Below are positions 23,901 to 32,123 of a stretch of DNA of 36,011 bases, one piece after another; positions within the stretch are counted from its first letter, which is position 1; each line of letters opens with the position of its first letter. The notes below the pieces were generated by a model. It was given only the letters and a program-made list of their open reading frames with translations. It was not told the origin of the DNA and did no database searches. The position numbers and the translations under genes are program-made. This DNA is from Oscillospiraceae bacterium (GTDB lineage Bacteria; Bacillota; Clostridia; Oscillospirales; UBA929): assembly GCA_031254195.1 (NCBI GenBank), contig JAIRUW010000019.1, positions 1-36,011 on the forward strand. The letters are read 5' to 3'.

Positions 23901-25388
23901 ATGGGAAAAGAAAGCCCGATATTCCAATCGCTTGAGCTGATCGAAAGCCGGCTCTCTGAAAAACTGACCGTTGACAGTATCGCGCGCGGCGTCTATTTCT
24001 CCAAGTATCACTATCAACGCCTTTTTCGCGAAATCGTCGGGGACAGTGTGATGGAATATGTGACCAAACGGAAACTGACCCTTGCCGGCAGGGCGCTTCT
24101 TGAAACCGGCGCGCCTATCATCGACATCGCGCTGGAATACGGTTACGATTCCCGCGAGGGGTTTTCGCGGAGTTTCAAGGCATATATGGGCGTGACGCCC
24201 GCGGAATACCGTAAGTACGGCCTCTCAGCCATCACTCAAAAAACAGTAAAGGAGCGAACGTCCATGTCGTATTCAAAGGCTACCAATGAAATCATCCGGG
24301 AGCTTAATGAATTTATTGCGAAGACAAGGGATTTGGCCGAGCAATCCCGCAAAACAGGAGCGCGGGACGAATCCTTTTGGCGCAGCGCCGCCGGGCATAT
24401 CGATTCCTTAGCGGACAGGATAAGCGCGGAACTGGATAGGATAAACGCGATTGCCGAACACCCTGATGAGATTACAAACGGGTTTGCAATCGTCAGGGTC
24501 ATTGATGACACCGTGTTTGAGATGAATTTACTGGCGCTCCGGGCCGCTTTGTGGGCGGCCAGAATGCCGGAGCATACACGGGAGTATATGCCGCTGGCGG
24601 AAGAATATCGCGGCCTTGCACATATCGGCGGCCAAAAAGCGGTGAAAATCTCAACCTTTTTCCGCAGTCTCCTGTCGCTTATCATTCAGGATATGAAGAC
24701 GGCTGCCGCTCAAAAGATCCGGGAGGCTATCGAAAAAGGCAAGCGTGCCATGGATGGCCTCGCGGGGATCTCCAGTTATATCAAGGAAGAAATTATCCAG
24801 TTGGTAGGTGAGCTTTCATCTGCCCCTACGGAGGACATAACGGTACATAAGCTCGAAGACTATGTATTTAAGCTCAAAATCATCTCCTTTACGGCAAAGC
24901 TCGACACGCTCCCTGATGACGGTGAAATGCTCGAGTGTATCCATACATTTACAGAAAGCCTTGTCGAAGCGGCTGATTTTTGCGGTGCGATCGTAAAGCC
25001 CTTGGATGAACCGCCCGCGGAGCGCAAAACGCTTATGATTATGAGCGACATCGCGTATCAGGGCAATATTCTTATTTTCTATACCAAAGGCGAAATCGAG
25101 AGGTTGCGCGCGGGCGGGTTCCTAGACGACGCGCAAAAAACAGCGTTAGACAGAATGATTGAAAAGATGAACGCCTGCCTGCAAATCTCCGTAATCGACA
25201 CAGTTGATGTGCCGGCGTTCAAGAAAAACGCCGATAAGGTTTATGAGATCGTTTCCGGCTTGGACGCGGAAGCGGAGAAATTAGGGAGTCATGGCGGCGC
25301 GATGAAACTGCTGGCCAATGAGCATAGGAGCCTGACTGACCGCTTAATCCGGCACATCCAAGAATACGACGCTCAACACAAACCATAA
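23901..25388 (+). CDS. AraC-type regulator fused to a degenerate chemoreceptor-like helical domain
   Basis: This is a 495-residue protein. Residues 8-107 are an AraC double helix-turn-helix (second motif DIALEYGYDSREGFSRSFKAYMGVTP). The remaining 390 residues are almost all helical. They contain IDDTVFEMNLLALRAAL followed by WAAR (201-221) and PLAEEYRGLA (231-240), which mirror the MCP hairpin [21 protein letters not shown] and [13 protein letters not shown] second look-alike is MSDIAYQGNILIFYTKGEIE (381-400), and a fainter one lies near 318-338. No membrane segment is present. The unit may be a cytoplasmic regulator using a chemoreceptor-derived dimer or sensor region. The start has GGGAGGAG six bases upstream. 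Targets are unknown. Confidence 0.85.
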   Translation: MGKESPIFQSLELIESRLSEKLTVDSIARGVYFSKYHYQRLFREIVGDSVMEYVTKRKLTLAGRALLETGAPIIDIALEYGYDSREGFSRSFKAYMGVTPAEYRKYGLSAITQKTVKERTSMSYSKATNEIIRELNEFIAKTRDLAEQSRKTGARDESFWRSAAGHIDSLADRISAELDRINAIAEHPDEITNGFAIVRVIDDTVFEMNLLALRAALWAARMPEHTREYMPLAEEYRGLAHIGGQKAVKISTFFRSLLSLIIQDMKTAAAQKIREAIEKGKRAMDGLAGISSYIKEEIIQLVGELSSAPTEDITVHKLEDYVFKLKIISFTAKLDTLPDDGEMLECIHTFTESLVEAADFCGAIVKPLDEPPAERKTLMIMSDIAYQGNILIFYTKGEIERLRAGGFLDDAQKTALDRMIEKMNACLQISVIDTVDVPAFKKNADKVYEIVSGLDAEAEKLGSHGGAMKLLANEHRSLTDRLIRHIQEYDAQHKP

Positions 25389-25423
25389 CTCTCCGTGCGT
25401 TTATTCTTCGCGAAGCAACCTAT

Positions 25424-25458
25424 AACGGCTGAAACCACTATGGTTTCAGCCGTTTTTG
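25424..25458 (+). terminator. Terminator of the AraC-fusion gene
   Basis: A perfect 14-base stem, AACGGCTGAAACCA (25424-25437) with TGGTTTCAGCCGTT (25441-25454), has a three-base loop and then T residues. It lies between convergent genes. Confidence 0.9.
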
Positions 25459-25460
25459 TG

Positions 25461-26201
25461 TCACCTCACCCAATATTCGCTGCCATCCCTTTTCCTGTCC
25501 AGATGTTTATACACGATCAAATACCGCCGCAGGGTTGCGAAATCTTCATATACTATCTGTAATATCTCATTGACTTCCTTCTCTGTGTAGATTTTCCCCT
25601 TTTCAAACAGCTCCGCGATTACCGCCAACACCGCTACCTTCTTCTTCTCCCTGGCCGGGAACTGCCGAAGACGCAAGGGTTCCAAGGAGGCAAACGCCCC
25701 CTTGACGATCTTTTCCTGCTCTTCCCGCGTAATGACAAACCGCTCGTCTACCATACCCGTATCGCTGTGTATGTTCATAAATTCATCCCTTCCTTTTTGC
25801 ATGGCAAGCTCATAGACGGCCAAATACATCTTGGCCTGCTTCGCCTTTTCCCGGAATTGAAACCGCTGATGGCGCACGGTGGAAGCCGTCACTCTGGCCG
25901 TTCTCGCGATTTCGCCGTCAGTCCTTCCCGCGGCGATTTGCCGCAGGAGCTGTTTTTGATTGTCCGTCAGGCACACATATTTGCTGCCCGAGTCCAACAG
26001 CGTATCCAGCCTGTCGCCGTGGACCTCGGTCATATGAGCCTCCACGGCTTTTCTCGCCAGAAGGAAACGGCCGTCTTTTGTGGGGTAGGCTTCGCCTTCC
26101 GCGAAAGCCGCGCCGCATACATAGCAGATATAGCTTTCGGAGGCCGCGTCATAGCTGTAACCGTTGCGAATGGTCGGCACATCCATATTCTCCAGCACCA
26201 T
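25461..26201 (-). CDS. Regulator with zinc finger, LuxR-like HTH and DUF2087 domain
   Basis: This 246-residue protein has three parts. An N-terminal Cys2-His2-like site has C26, C29, H56 and H61. A LuxR-like helix-turn-helix (about 78-120) reads LTDNQKQLLRQIAAGRTDGEIA with TASTVRHQRFQFREKA. A C-terminal DUF2087-type domain (about 178-246) carries FPAREKKKVAVLAVIAELFEKG and ends DRKRDGSEYWVR. DUF2087 is found with DNA-binding domains in Firmicutes and is uncharacterised. AAGGAAGGAG nine bases before ATG fixes the start. Its own consensus promoter lies at 26237-26265. It probably regulates transcription; its target is unknown. Confidence 0.85.
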   Translation of the reverse strand: MVLENMDVPTIRNGYSYDAASESYICYVCGAAFAEGEAYPTKDGRFLLARKAVEAHMTEVHGDRLDTLLDSGSKYVCLTDNQKQLLRQIAAGRTDGEIARTARVTASTVRHQRFQFREKAKQAKMYLAVYELAMQKGRDEFMNIHSDTGMVDERFVITREEQEKIVKGAFASLEPLRLRQFPAREKKKVAVLAVIAELFEKGKIYTEKEVNEILQIVYEDFATLRRYLIVYKHLDRKRDGSEYWVR

Positions 26202-26236
26202 TTGAATCCGCTCCTTCCTTTTGTGGCATTGACATT

Positions 26237-26265
26237 ATTATACATGCGTTTATTGTAATTGTCAA
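26237..26265 (-). promoter_or_regulatory. Consensus promoter of the DUF2087 regulator
   Basis: On the minus strand TTGACA (26265-26260) and TATAAT (26242-26237) are 17 bases apart, a perfect sigma-A match. A TGTCAA just after the -10 makes an imperfect inverted repeat with the -35 (TTGACA to TGTCAA), which may be an autoregulatory operator. Confidence 0.8.
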
Positions 26266-26303
26266 CTATATATTATTTTGTTTATGAATGTAAGGAAAGC
26301 TCT

Positions 26304-26339
26304 CGCTTCTTGCGTTTACCATGGCCGCAAGCGTTTTTT
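26304..26339 (+). terminator. Terminator-like hairpin in the divergent region
   Basis: CGCTT plus TTGCG (26304-26314, with a bulge) pairs with CGCAAGCG (26326-26333), followed by six T. No plus-strand gene precedes it, so its purpose is unclear. It may insulate the sugar operon from upstream transcription. Confidence 0.5.
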
Positions 26340-26342
26340 CAC

Positions 26343-26371
26343 TTGAATCGCTCCCTTACATATGGTACAAT
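26343..26371 (+). promoter_or_regulatory. Promoter of the sugar operon
   Basis: TTGAAT (26343-26348) and TACAAT (26366-26371) are 17 bases apart, about 57 bases before the start at 26428. No cre-like site was recognised. Confidence 0.6.
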
Positions 26372-26427
26372 GGATAAAATGAGACGATTATACGCCTAGT
26401 GTGCGCTTGGCGTGGGAGGGGATGCTG

Positions 26428-27897
26428 ATGACCAATATACCGCTGTTGAAGCCGGGGATCGTCGCGGTCAGTCGCGACTGTTTCCCGATGGAACTGAGCC
26501 GGAACCGCCGTGATGCCGTTGTCAAAGCCGCCGCGGGGAAGGGGGTCGCGCTTTATGAAGCGCGGACGATGGTGGAAAACGAGACCGACGCGGTGAAAGC
26601 CCTCAAGGAGCTGCGCGACAATGACGTCAACGCGCTGGTGCTTTTCCTCGGCAATTTTGGCCCAGAGGGGCCGGAAACCTATCTCGCGCAGGAATTTGAC
26701 GGCCCGGTGCTGGTTGTGGCCGCCGCCGAGGAATCGACAGACATCGGCGGGCGCGGCGACGCGTTCTGCGGTTTGCTCAACTGCTCGTATAACCTCGCCC
26801 TTCGCGGTGTGAGCGCTGTCATCCCCGAGCGCCCCGTCGGTTCGGCGGCGGAGGTCGCGGGAGAGATCATAAAATTTCTCCCTGTCGCGCGGGCGCTGAT
26901 TGGCGTCAAAAAGCTCAAGATTTTCGGTTTCGGGCCGCGCCCCTATGATTTTCTGGCCTGCAACGCGCCAATCAAGCCGCTGTATGACCTCGGCGTTACC
27001 GTGATGGAAAACTCCGAGCTTGACCTTTACGCGGCGTATAAGGCGCACGACGGCGACAGCCGGATCGAAACGGTGGCGCAGGATATGGCGAAGGAGCTTG
27101 GCTCCTCCAATCCTTACGCCGGCATTCTGCCGCGCCTGGCGCAGTATGAACTGACCCTGCTCGACTTTATGGAGAAGAACCTCGGCTACTGCGAGTTCGG
27201 CGTCTTTGCCAACAAGTGCTGGCCGGCGTTCCAGACCGAGTTTAAGTTCGTGCCGTGCTATGTCAACGCCCGCCTGGCCGCCCGCGGCATTCCTATCGCC
27301 TGTGAGACGGATATTTACGGCGCTTTGAGCGAGTACATCATCACCCTCGTCACCAATAAACCCGCGACCCTTCTGGACATCAACAACACCGTGCCGCCCG
27401 CCATGCTAAAGGGAGAAAGCATCGGTCAATACGCCCCGTCCGACCTTTTCATGGGCTTCCACTGCGGCAACACGGCGGCGTGTTATTTGAGAAAGCCCGA
27501 GATGCGCTACCAGCAGATCATGAAACGCGCCCTGGAGCCGGACGGAGAGCCGGACATTACGCGCGGCACGCTGGAGGGCGATTTAGTCGCCGGGCCGGTG
27601 ACGCTGTTCAGGTTGCAAGCGAACGCCGAAGGCAGATTAAAGAGCTATATCGCGCAGGGAGAGGTTTTGGAGATGGCGACGAGGTCGTTCGGCGCGATCG
27701 GCGTCATCGCCGTGCCGGAGCTGGCGCGTTTTTACCGCCATGTGCTGGTCGAAGGACGGTTCCCGCACCACGCCGGCGTCGCCTTTGCCCACGCCGGGGA
27801 AGCACTGTTTGAGACCGTCAAGGCGCTGGGGATTGCCGATATTGGCTTCAACCGGCCCAAAGGGATGCTCTATCCCACCGAGAACCCTTTTATATAA
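26428..27897 (+). CDS. L-fucose/L-arabinose isomerase-family protein
   Basis: This 489-residue cytoplasmic enzyme belongs to the L-fucose/L-arabinose isomerase superfamily, which converts aldoses to ketoses with a divalent metal. The N-terminal half has the family pattern LVLFLGNFGPEGPETYLAQEF. The C-terminal half has CETDIYGALSEYI, ATLLDINN and FMGFHCGNT, which carry the likely metal ligands (Glu, Asp, His). The start is the ATG at 26428, six to seven bases after GGGAGGGG; the ATG at 26422 abuts it. It lies 50 bases before an araD-like gene. The exact sugar is not readable from sequence, and no kinase gene accompanies it here. Confidence 0.85.
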   Translation: MTNIPLLKPGIVAVSRDCFPMELSRNRRDAVVKAAAGKGVALYEARTMVENETDAVKALKELRDNDVNALVLFLGNFGPEGPETYLAQEFDGPVLVVAAAEESTDIGGRGDAFCGLLNCSYNLALRGVSAVIPERPVGSAAEVAGEIIKFLPVARALIGVKKLKIFGFGPRPYDFLACNAPIKPLYDLGVTVMENSELDLYAAYKAHDGDSRIETVAQDMAKELGSSNPYAGILPRLAQYELTLLDFMEKNLGYCEFGVFANKCWPAFQTEFKFVPCYVNARLAARGIPIACETDIYGALSEYIITLVTNKPATLLDINNTVPPAMLKGESIGQYAPSDLFMGFHCGNTAACYLRKPEMRYQQIMKRALEPDGEPDITRGTLEGDLVAGPVTLFRLQANAEGRLKSYIAQGEVLEMATRSFGAIGVIAVPELARFYRHVLVEGRFPHHAGVAFAHAGEALFETVKALGIADIGFNRPKGMLYPTENPFI

Positions 27898-27947
27898 GAA
27901 GCGTGACAACGCCAAGCGTACGCTAGAAGTAGAAAGGAGCCAATAGT

Positions 27948-28631
27948 ATGCTCAACGATCTCAAACGCCAAGTCTGTAAAGCCAACAAGGAGCTGGCGGC
28001 ACAGGGCGTCGTCCATTTCACATGGGGCAATGTGTCGGGGTTTGACCCCTCGATGGGGTTGTTTGTCATCAAGCCCAGCGGCATACCGTACGCGGATTTG
28101 CAGCCGGAGCTGATGGTGGTGATGAGCATGGAGGGACAGAAGGTCGAAGGGCGGCTGGAACCCTCCGTGGACAGCGAGATCCACCGCGCCATCTACATGG
28201 CGTGGCCGTTCTCCGTCGCCGCCGTCGCCCATACGCATTCTGCCTATGCCGTCGCGTTCGCGCAGGCGGGACTGCCCATCCCTCCGATGGGGACGACCCA
28301 CGCCGATTACTTCGGCGGGCCGATACCGGTCACCCGCCCGATACGGGAGGACGAAATGGACGAGAAGTACGCCGAAAACACCGGAAATCTCATCGTACAA
28401 ACCTCGTCGCAGCCGGAGCGCGTCCCCGCGGTACTGGTCAACCGCCACGGCCCCTTCACATGGGGCAAGTCCCCGATGGAGGCCGTGCAGAACGCGGTCG
28501 TGCTGGAACAGATTGCGGAGTCCTGCTATCTGACAAGGACGCTGAACCCGAATTACGAAGGCATGGACGATGCTTTGCTGCAATGCCATTTTGAACGCTA
28601 CCACACAGGTTACGGGCAGAAACATAAATAA
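27948..28631 (+). CDS. araD: L-ribulose-5-phosphate 4-epimerase (class II aldolase family)
   Basis: This 227-residue enzyme probably interconverts L-ribulose 5-phosphate and D-xylulose 5-phosphate, feeding pentoses into the pentose phosphate pathway. Zinc ligands are H95 and H97 (AHTHSAY) and H167 (VNRHGPF). Phosphate-binding GNVSG (27-31) and KPSG (42-45), and SEIH (76-79), are intact. The length and THADYFGG segment favour AraD over fuculose-phosphate aldolase. AAAGGAG eight bases upstream supports the start. It is co-transcribed with the isomerase-like gene and is followed directly by a terminator. Confidence 0.9.
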   Translation: MLNDLKRQVCKANKELAAQGVVHFTWGNVSGFDPSMGLFVIKPSGIPYADLQPELMVVMSMEGQKVEGRLEPSVDSEIHRAIYMAWPFSVAAVAHTHSAYAVAFAQAGLPIPPMGTTHADYFGGPIPVTRPIREDEMDEKYAENTGNLIVQTSSQPERVPAVLVNRHGPFTWGKSPMEAVQNAVVLEQIAESCYLTRTLNPNYEGMDDALLQCHFERYHTGYGQKHK

Positions 28632-28667
28632 GATAACGGGCGGCTGACAGCCGCCCGTTATCTTTCG
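28631..28667 (+). terminator. Terminator of the sugar operon
   Basis: A perfect 15-base stem, AGATAACGGGCGGCT (28631-28645) with AGCCGCCCGTTATCT (28649-28663), has a three-base loop. It begins at the last base of the araD stop codon. The T run is short. Confidence 0.85.
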
Positions 28668-28710
28668 CGTTGTTTCAACACGGACGCATAATGCGCGCCC
28701 CTGCCTGTTG

Positions 28711-30798
28711 CTAACCCAAAGGCAATGTCAGCGTAACCTTGAACAGGTCTCCGTCCACGGCGATGGCGCATGTGCCTTTCTGCAACTCCATGAAGCTCTT
28801 GACAATCGCCAGCCCCAGCCCGCTGCCCTCGGTGGAGCGCGCCTCGTCGCCCCGGGTGAAGCGGTCGGCCAGGCGGTCGGCTTCGCCGTTCAGCGGCGCG
28901 GCGGAGATGTTGCGCAGGGTTATAACGGCGCGGCCGTTTTCCGAAGCCTTGTCGATATAGACGCGCGTACCCGCCAGCGCGTACTTTTCAATGTTGCGGA
29001 GCAGGTTTTCAAAAACCCGGCAGAGAAGCCGCCCGTCGGCTAACACCGTCTCGCATGTGCCGGAGACGCGGACGTCGAGGCCCGCCGTGCTCAATCTATC
29101 GCCCATTTCTCCCAGCGTCTGCTCGATCAGCTGGTCTATGTCCAGCGGCGCGGATTCCGCGCGGGTCTCGCCAGAGGAAGCCTTGGACGCTTCAAAAAGG
29201 TCTTCGGTCAGGGTTTGCAGACGTTGCGCTTTTTGCCTTATGACGTCCAGATACCTCTCCGCGTCGGGCGACGTAAGCCCTTCGTTTTGCAGCAGGTCGG
29301 CGTAGGTGATGACCGAGGTCAGCGGCGTGCGCAGGTCGTGGGAGACGTTGGTGATCAGCTCGGCCTTAAACCGCTGGCTGGTCATCTCCTTCTCCACGGC
29401 AACCTTGAGGCCGTCGGTGGCGGCGTTGACGTTTTGCGCCATCTGCTTGAGCGCGCCGCGCCCGTTCTCAGGGACGGGGGTGTTGTAATCACCCTGGGCA
29501 AGGCGGTCCAGCCCTTTGCAAACTTGCGCGAGATGCGACGCTTTTTGAATGAAATACGCTGTAATTGCAATCCCGATTAGTATCGTAACAAGAATTATTC
29601 CACCGTTTCTCGTATTAGAAGTGATTGCGGTAAAAAGGAAGATAGCGGTTCCGTATCCCGCCGCGCTAATCCCGACTTGCACCGTCAGCGGCGCGCCGTT
29701 GACGGCAGCGCGGAATAAGCGGGTAATCAGGCGGCCCGGCAGCGCCAGTGCAGCATACACCAATGTGTGCCTGAAAAATGAGCGATCTTTGATTCGCTTG
29801 GCCGCCGACAGCAGCCACCACAACACGAGGGCCGTAAATGGGATGAAAAGGATTCCGGTGTAAATGAGAAAGAGGTTGAACTCCCTGTCGGAAAAGTCGA
29901 GCATGTACCTGCTCATCTCATGAAACCACCAATATATGCCGGCAGCGGAAAAAATGATCGCGCCCAGCGACACATCCAGCCACGGTTTATCGAAAACCGA
30001 TATGTGCACGCCGTCGCTGATTGGCTTCCTGCCGCAGACGGTGAGCAGGAAAAAGAAGAAAAGCAACCCAAACAGCCCGCATAAAATAAGCAGTCTGGCA
30101 TAGTTCCAGAAGACGCGCTCACCGGCGGCGTACTCTGTGGCCAGCGTTGCCGCATACGCGTTGGTCAGGGCAAAACGAAACTCGTACTGCGCGATAAAAG
30201 CGCCGTAGTCTTCCTCTCCGTAATCCTCGTTTCGGTAAAATCCATTTCCGTACTCGTCATAGTCGTCATACGGGATGGGCGACGTGGACACGCCGCCGAT
30301 TGCCGTTCGATGGATGCTGTGTGGCACGAGATAGTTGATTCTCCAATTATTACGACTGGTAGCAAACGTATTGGATACTTCGTGCCCAATGCCGTTTATC
30401 AAATACCAAGCCGTATGCCACTTGTATTCCTGCGGCTCTAACGTATTGTTGGAGCTCGTCCGATAAGGCGTGCGAACGTAATACAGCATCTCCCCCTGCT
30501 CTTCCAGATAGGAATGGGTTTCCTGATATAGTGTGTCCGCCTGCTCCTGCGACGTCGCGTACCAGCCGGCGGCGTTTATAACTTTGTCCATCTGGGTTCT
30601 CGATTTCCTGAATAAAAAATCACTCTCCTCAAACGTCCTGCCAAAAAAGTAATCGCTGACCTTGCCGTTCCATTCGCGCACGCCCCTCGCAAAATGTAAG
30701 CCGGTAATAGCAAACGCCGTCACGCACCCCACGAACAGAACAAACGCCGCGGCTTTGGCCGCCCAATGGCGGCTATAGTTTCTCAATTTTGTAGCCAA
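28711..30798 (-). CDS. Large multi-membrane-segment sensor histidine kinase
   Basis: This is a 695-residue kinase. It has a membrane segment at about 14-36, then about 195 extracytoplasmic residues with an acidic Tyr-rich patch (YDDYDEYGNG to EDYGEEDYG, 177-199), then six further membrane segments between about 233 and 417. HAMP (about 418-470), HisKA with H487 (NVSHDLRTP) and HATPase_c with N box ENLLRNIEKYA and G2 GSGLGLAIV follow. The membrane block resembles VncS-like or 7-transmembrane kinases. Its start overlaps the response regulator by 26 bases, so the two are coupled. The outer domain is not recognised; the ligand is unknown. Confidence 0.9.
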   Translation of the reverse strand: MATKLRNYSRHWAAKAAAFVLFVGCVTAFAITGLHFARGVREWNGKVSDYFFGRTFEESDFLFRKSRTQMDKVINAAGWYATSQEQADTLYQETHSYLEEQGEMLYYVRTPYRTSSNNTLEPQEYKWHTAWYLINGIGHEVSNTFATSRNNWRINYLVPHSIHRTAIGGVSTSPIPYDDYDEYGNGFYRNEDYGEEDYGAFIAQYEFRFALTNAYAATLATEYAAGERVFWNYARLLILCGLFGLLFFFFLLTVCGRKPISDGVHISVFDKPWLDVSLGAIIFSAAGIYWWFHEMSRYMLDFSDREFNLFLIYTGILFIPFTALVLWWLLSAAKRIKDRSFFRHTLVYAALALPGRLITRLFRAAVNGAPLTVQVGISAAGYGTAIFLFTAITSNTRNGGIILVTILIGIAITAYFIQKASHLAQVCKGLDRLAQGDYNTPVPENGRGALKQMAQNVNAATDGLKVAVEKEMTSQRFKAELITNVSHDLRTPLTSVITYADLLQNEGLTSPDAERYLDVIRQKAQRLQTLTEDLFEASKASSGETRAESAPLDIDQLIEQTLGEMGDRLSTAGLDVRVSGTCETVLADGRLLCRVFENLLRNIEKYALAGTRVYIDKASENGRAVITLRNISAAPLNGEADRLADRFTRGDEARSTEGSGLGLAIVKSFMELQKGTCAIAVDGDLFKVTLTLPLG

Positions 30799-31459
30799 TG
30801 CCCCACACCACCTTCAAGTATTTCGGATTTTTCGGGTCGATCTCGATTTTCTCCCGTATCCGCCGGATATGCACCGCAACGGTATTTTCCGGGGAAAACG
30901 CCGGTTCGTCCCAGACATTTTCGTAGATTTGCGCGATGGAGTAGACCCGCCCCGCGTTTTTGAGTAAAAATGAGAGTATCTTGTACTCCACCGGGGTCAG
31001 CCGCACCGCCTCTCCGTCCACCGCCACCGCCTTGCTCTCGTCGTCCAACTCCAGCCCGCCGCTTTGGTATACCGCCGGCTCCGCGCTCCGCGCCCCGAGC
31101 TGGGTGTAGCGCCGCAGCAGGCTTTTGACGCGCGCTATCAGTTCCAACGGGTTGAACGGTTTGGTGAGATAGTCGTCGGCGCCCATGCCGAGGCCGATGA
31201 TTTTATCGGTGTCTTCGCTCTTGGCCGAGAGCATGAGGATGGGCACATTGCTGCCCTCCCGAATTTTCAGCGTGGCGCGGAGGCCGTCGAAGCCGGGCAT
31301 CATGACGTCCATGACGATGAGCCTGACGTCGTTGTCCCGCGCCGCGGCCACCGCCTCGGGGCCGGTGTGGGCGAGGACGGTGTCATACCCTTCATGGCGC
31401 AGGTAGATGCCGATGGCTTCGGCAATCTCGCGGTCGTCGTCGCATACGAGGATGGTCAT
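30773..31459 (-). CDS. OmpR-family response regulator (VanR-like)
   Basis: This 228-residue regulator has acidic pocket DDD (7-9), phospho-acceptor D51 (VMDVMMPG) and K100 (TKPFN). A winged-helix domain (about 130-226) reads VAVHIRRIREKIE and VVWGIGYKIE. It resembles VanR/WalR-type regulators, though a vancomycin role is not supported because no van genes are present. AAAGGAGGG seven bases upstream supports the start. It is first in the operon, with its kinase gene overlapping the 3' end. Confidence 0.93.
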   Translation of the reverse strand: MTILVCDDDREIAEAIGIYLRHEGYDTVLAHTGPEAVAAARDNDVRLIVMDVMMPGFDGLRATLKIREGSNVPILMLSAKSEDTDKIIGLGMGADDYLTKPFNPLELIARVKSLLRRYTQLGARSAEPAVYQSGGLELDDESKAVAVDGEAVRLTPVEYKILSFLLKNAGRVYSIAQIYENVWDEPAFSPENTVAVHIRRIREKIEIDPKNPKYLKVVWGIGYKIEKL

Positions 31460-31537
31460 CGAGCGTCCCTCCTTTGGGGTTATTATAGCAGGAGATTCTT
31501 ACAGACGGGTTAACATAAACCTTACAACTTTCTTACG

Positions 31538-31562
31538 AAAAAGCCCTGCCATACGGCAGGGC
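31538..31562 (-). terminator. Terminator between dCMP deaminase gene and the two-component operon
   Basis: GCCCTGCC (31543-31550) pairs with GGCAGGGC (31555-31562), with a T run on the minus strand. It lies about 80 bases past the deaminase stop and upstream of the regulator start. Confidence 0.85.
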
Positions 31563-31640
31563 ATAACGCTCCTTGCGCGCCTCGCTCATGAAGAAGGGCA
31601 CCATAAACGCGCTCTTCCTGTGAGCCGACAGGGCGGTTTG

Positions 31641-32108
31641 TCAAAGGGTATCGTCATTCTCCACCCATTTCTTGACGTTCACCACGGTATACCTCTCCGG
31701 CGTGTTGCGGATGATGACCCGGGAAATGCCCGCGTTGATAATCAGCCGGCGGCACATCAGGCAGGGGGCGGTGTCCTCCACCAGCTTGCCGTGTTCGTCG
31801 TGAGACGTCAGATACAGCGTCGAGCCGAGCATCTGCTCCCGGTCGGCGGCGATGATGGCGTTGGCTTCGGCATGGACGCTCCGGCAAAGCTCATACCGCT
31901 CCCCGTGCGCCACGTTGTGCTTTTTACGCGTACACTCCCCGAGGTCGGAACAGTTTTGCCGCCCGCGCGGCGCGCCGGCGTACCCGGTGGAGACGATGAC
32001 GTCGTTCTTGACGATGACCGCCCCGTAGTTACGGCGCAGGCATGTCCCGCGTTCCAGCACCGTTTCGGCGATGTCTAAGTAATAGTTTTCCTTGCATTTG
32101 CGCTCCAT
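31641..32108 (-). CDS. dCMP deaminase (ComEB-like)
   Basis: This 155-residue cytoplasmic enzyme deaminates dCMP to dUMP, supplying thymidylate synthesis. The zinc and catalytic site is H79-A-E81 (HAEANAI) with C116 and C119 (PCLMC). The substrate-site segment TGYAGAPRG and the extra Cys/His patch (CSDLGECTRKKHNVAHGERYELC) are typical of dCMP rather than cytidine deaminases. GGAGGAGTG precedes the ATG. It lies 15 bases after the membrane-protein gene at 32124 and probably shares its transcript. It is close to the usual family length. Confidence 0.92.
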   Translation of the reverse strand: MERKCKENYYLDIAETVLERGTCLRRNYGAVIVKNDVIVSTGYAGAPRGRQNCSDLGECTRKKHNVAHGERYELCRSVHAEANAIIAADREQMLGSTLYLTSHDEHGKLVEDTAPCLMCRRLIINAGISRVIIRNTPERYTVVNVKKWVENDDTL

Positions 32109-32123
32109 GACAGCACTCCTCCA

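Noticed and set aside
26282..26340. Riboswitch before the sugar operon
   Set aside because: Only a single hairpin with a T run is present, upstream of the promoter rather than in the leader. No aptamer pattern was recognised.
27870..28625. 251-codon minus-strand open frame over araD
   Set aside because: It is antisense to a gene with intact zinc ligands and a ribosome binding site. It is a GC-rich shadow frame.
30773..31459. Vancomycin-resistance regulator VanR
   Set aside because: The similarity is only at the level of the OmpR family; no vanH, vanA/B or vanX genes are present in the window.
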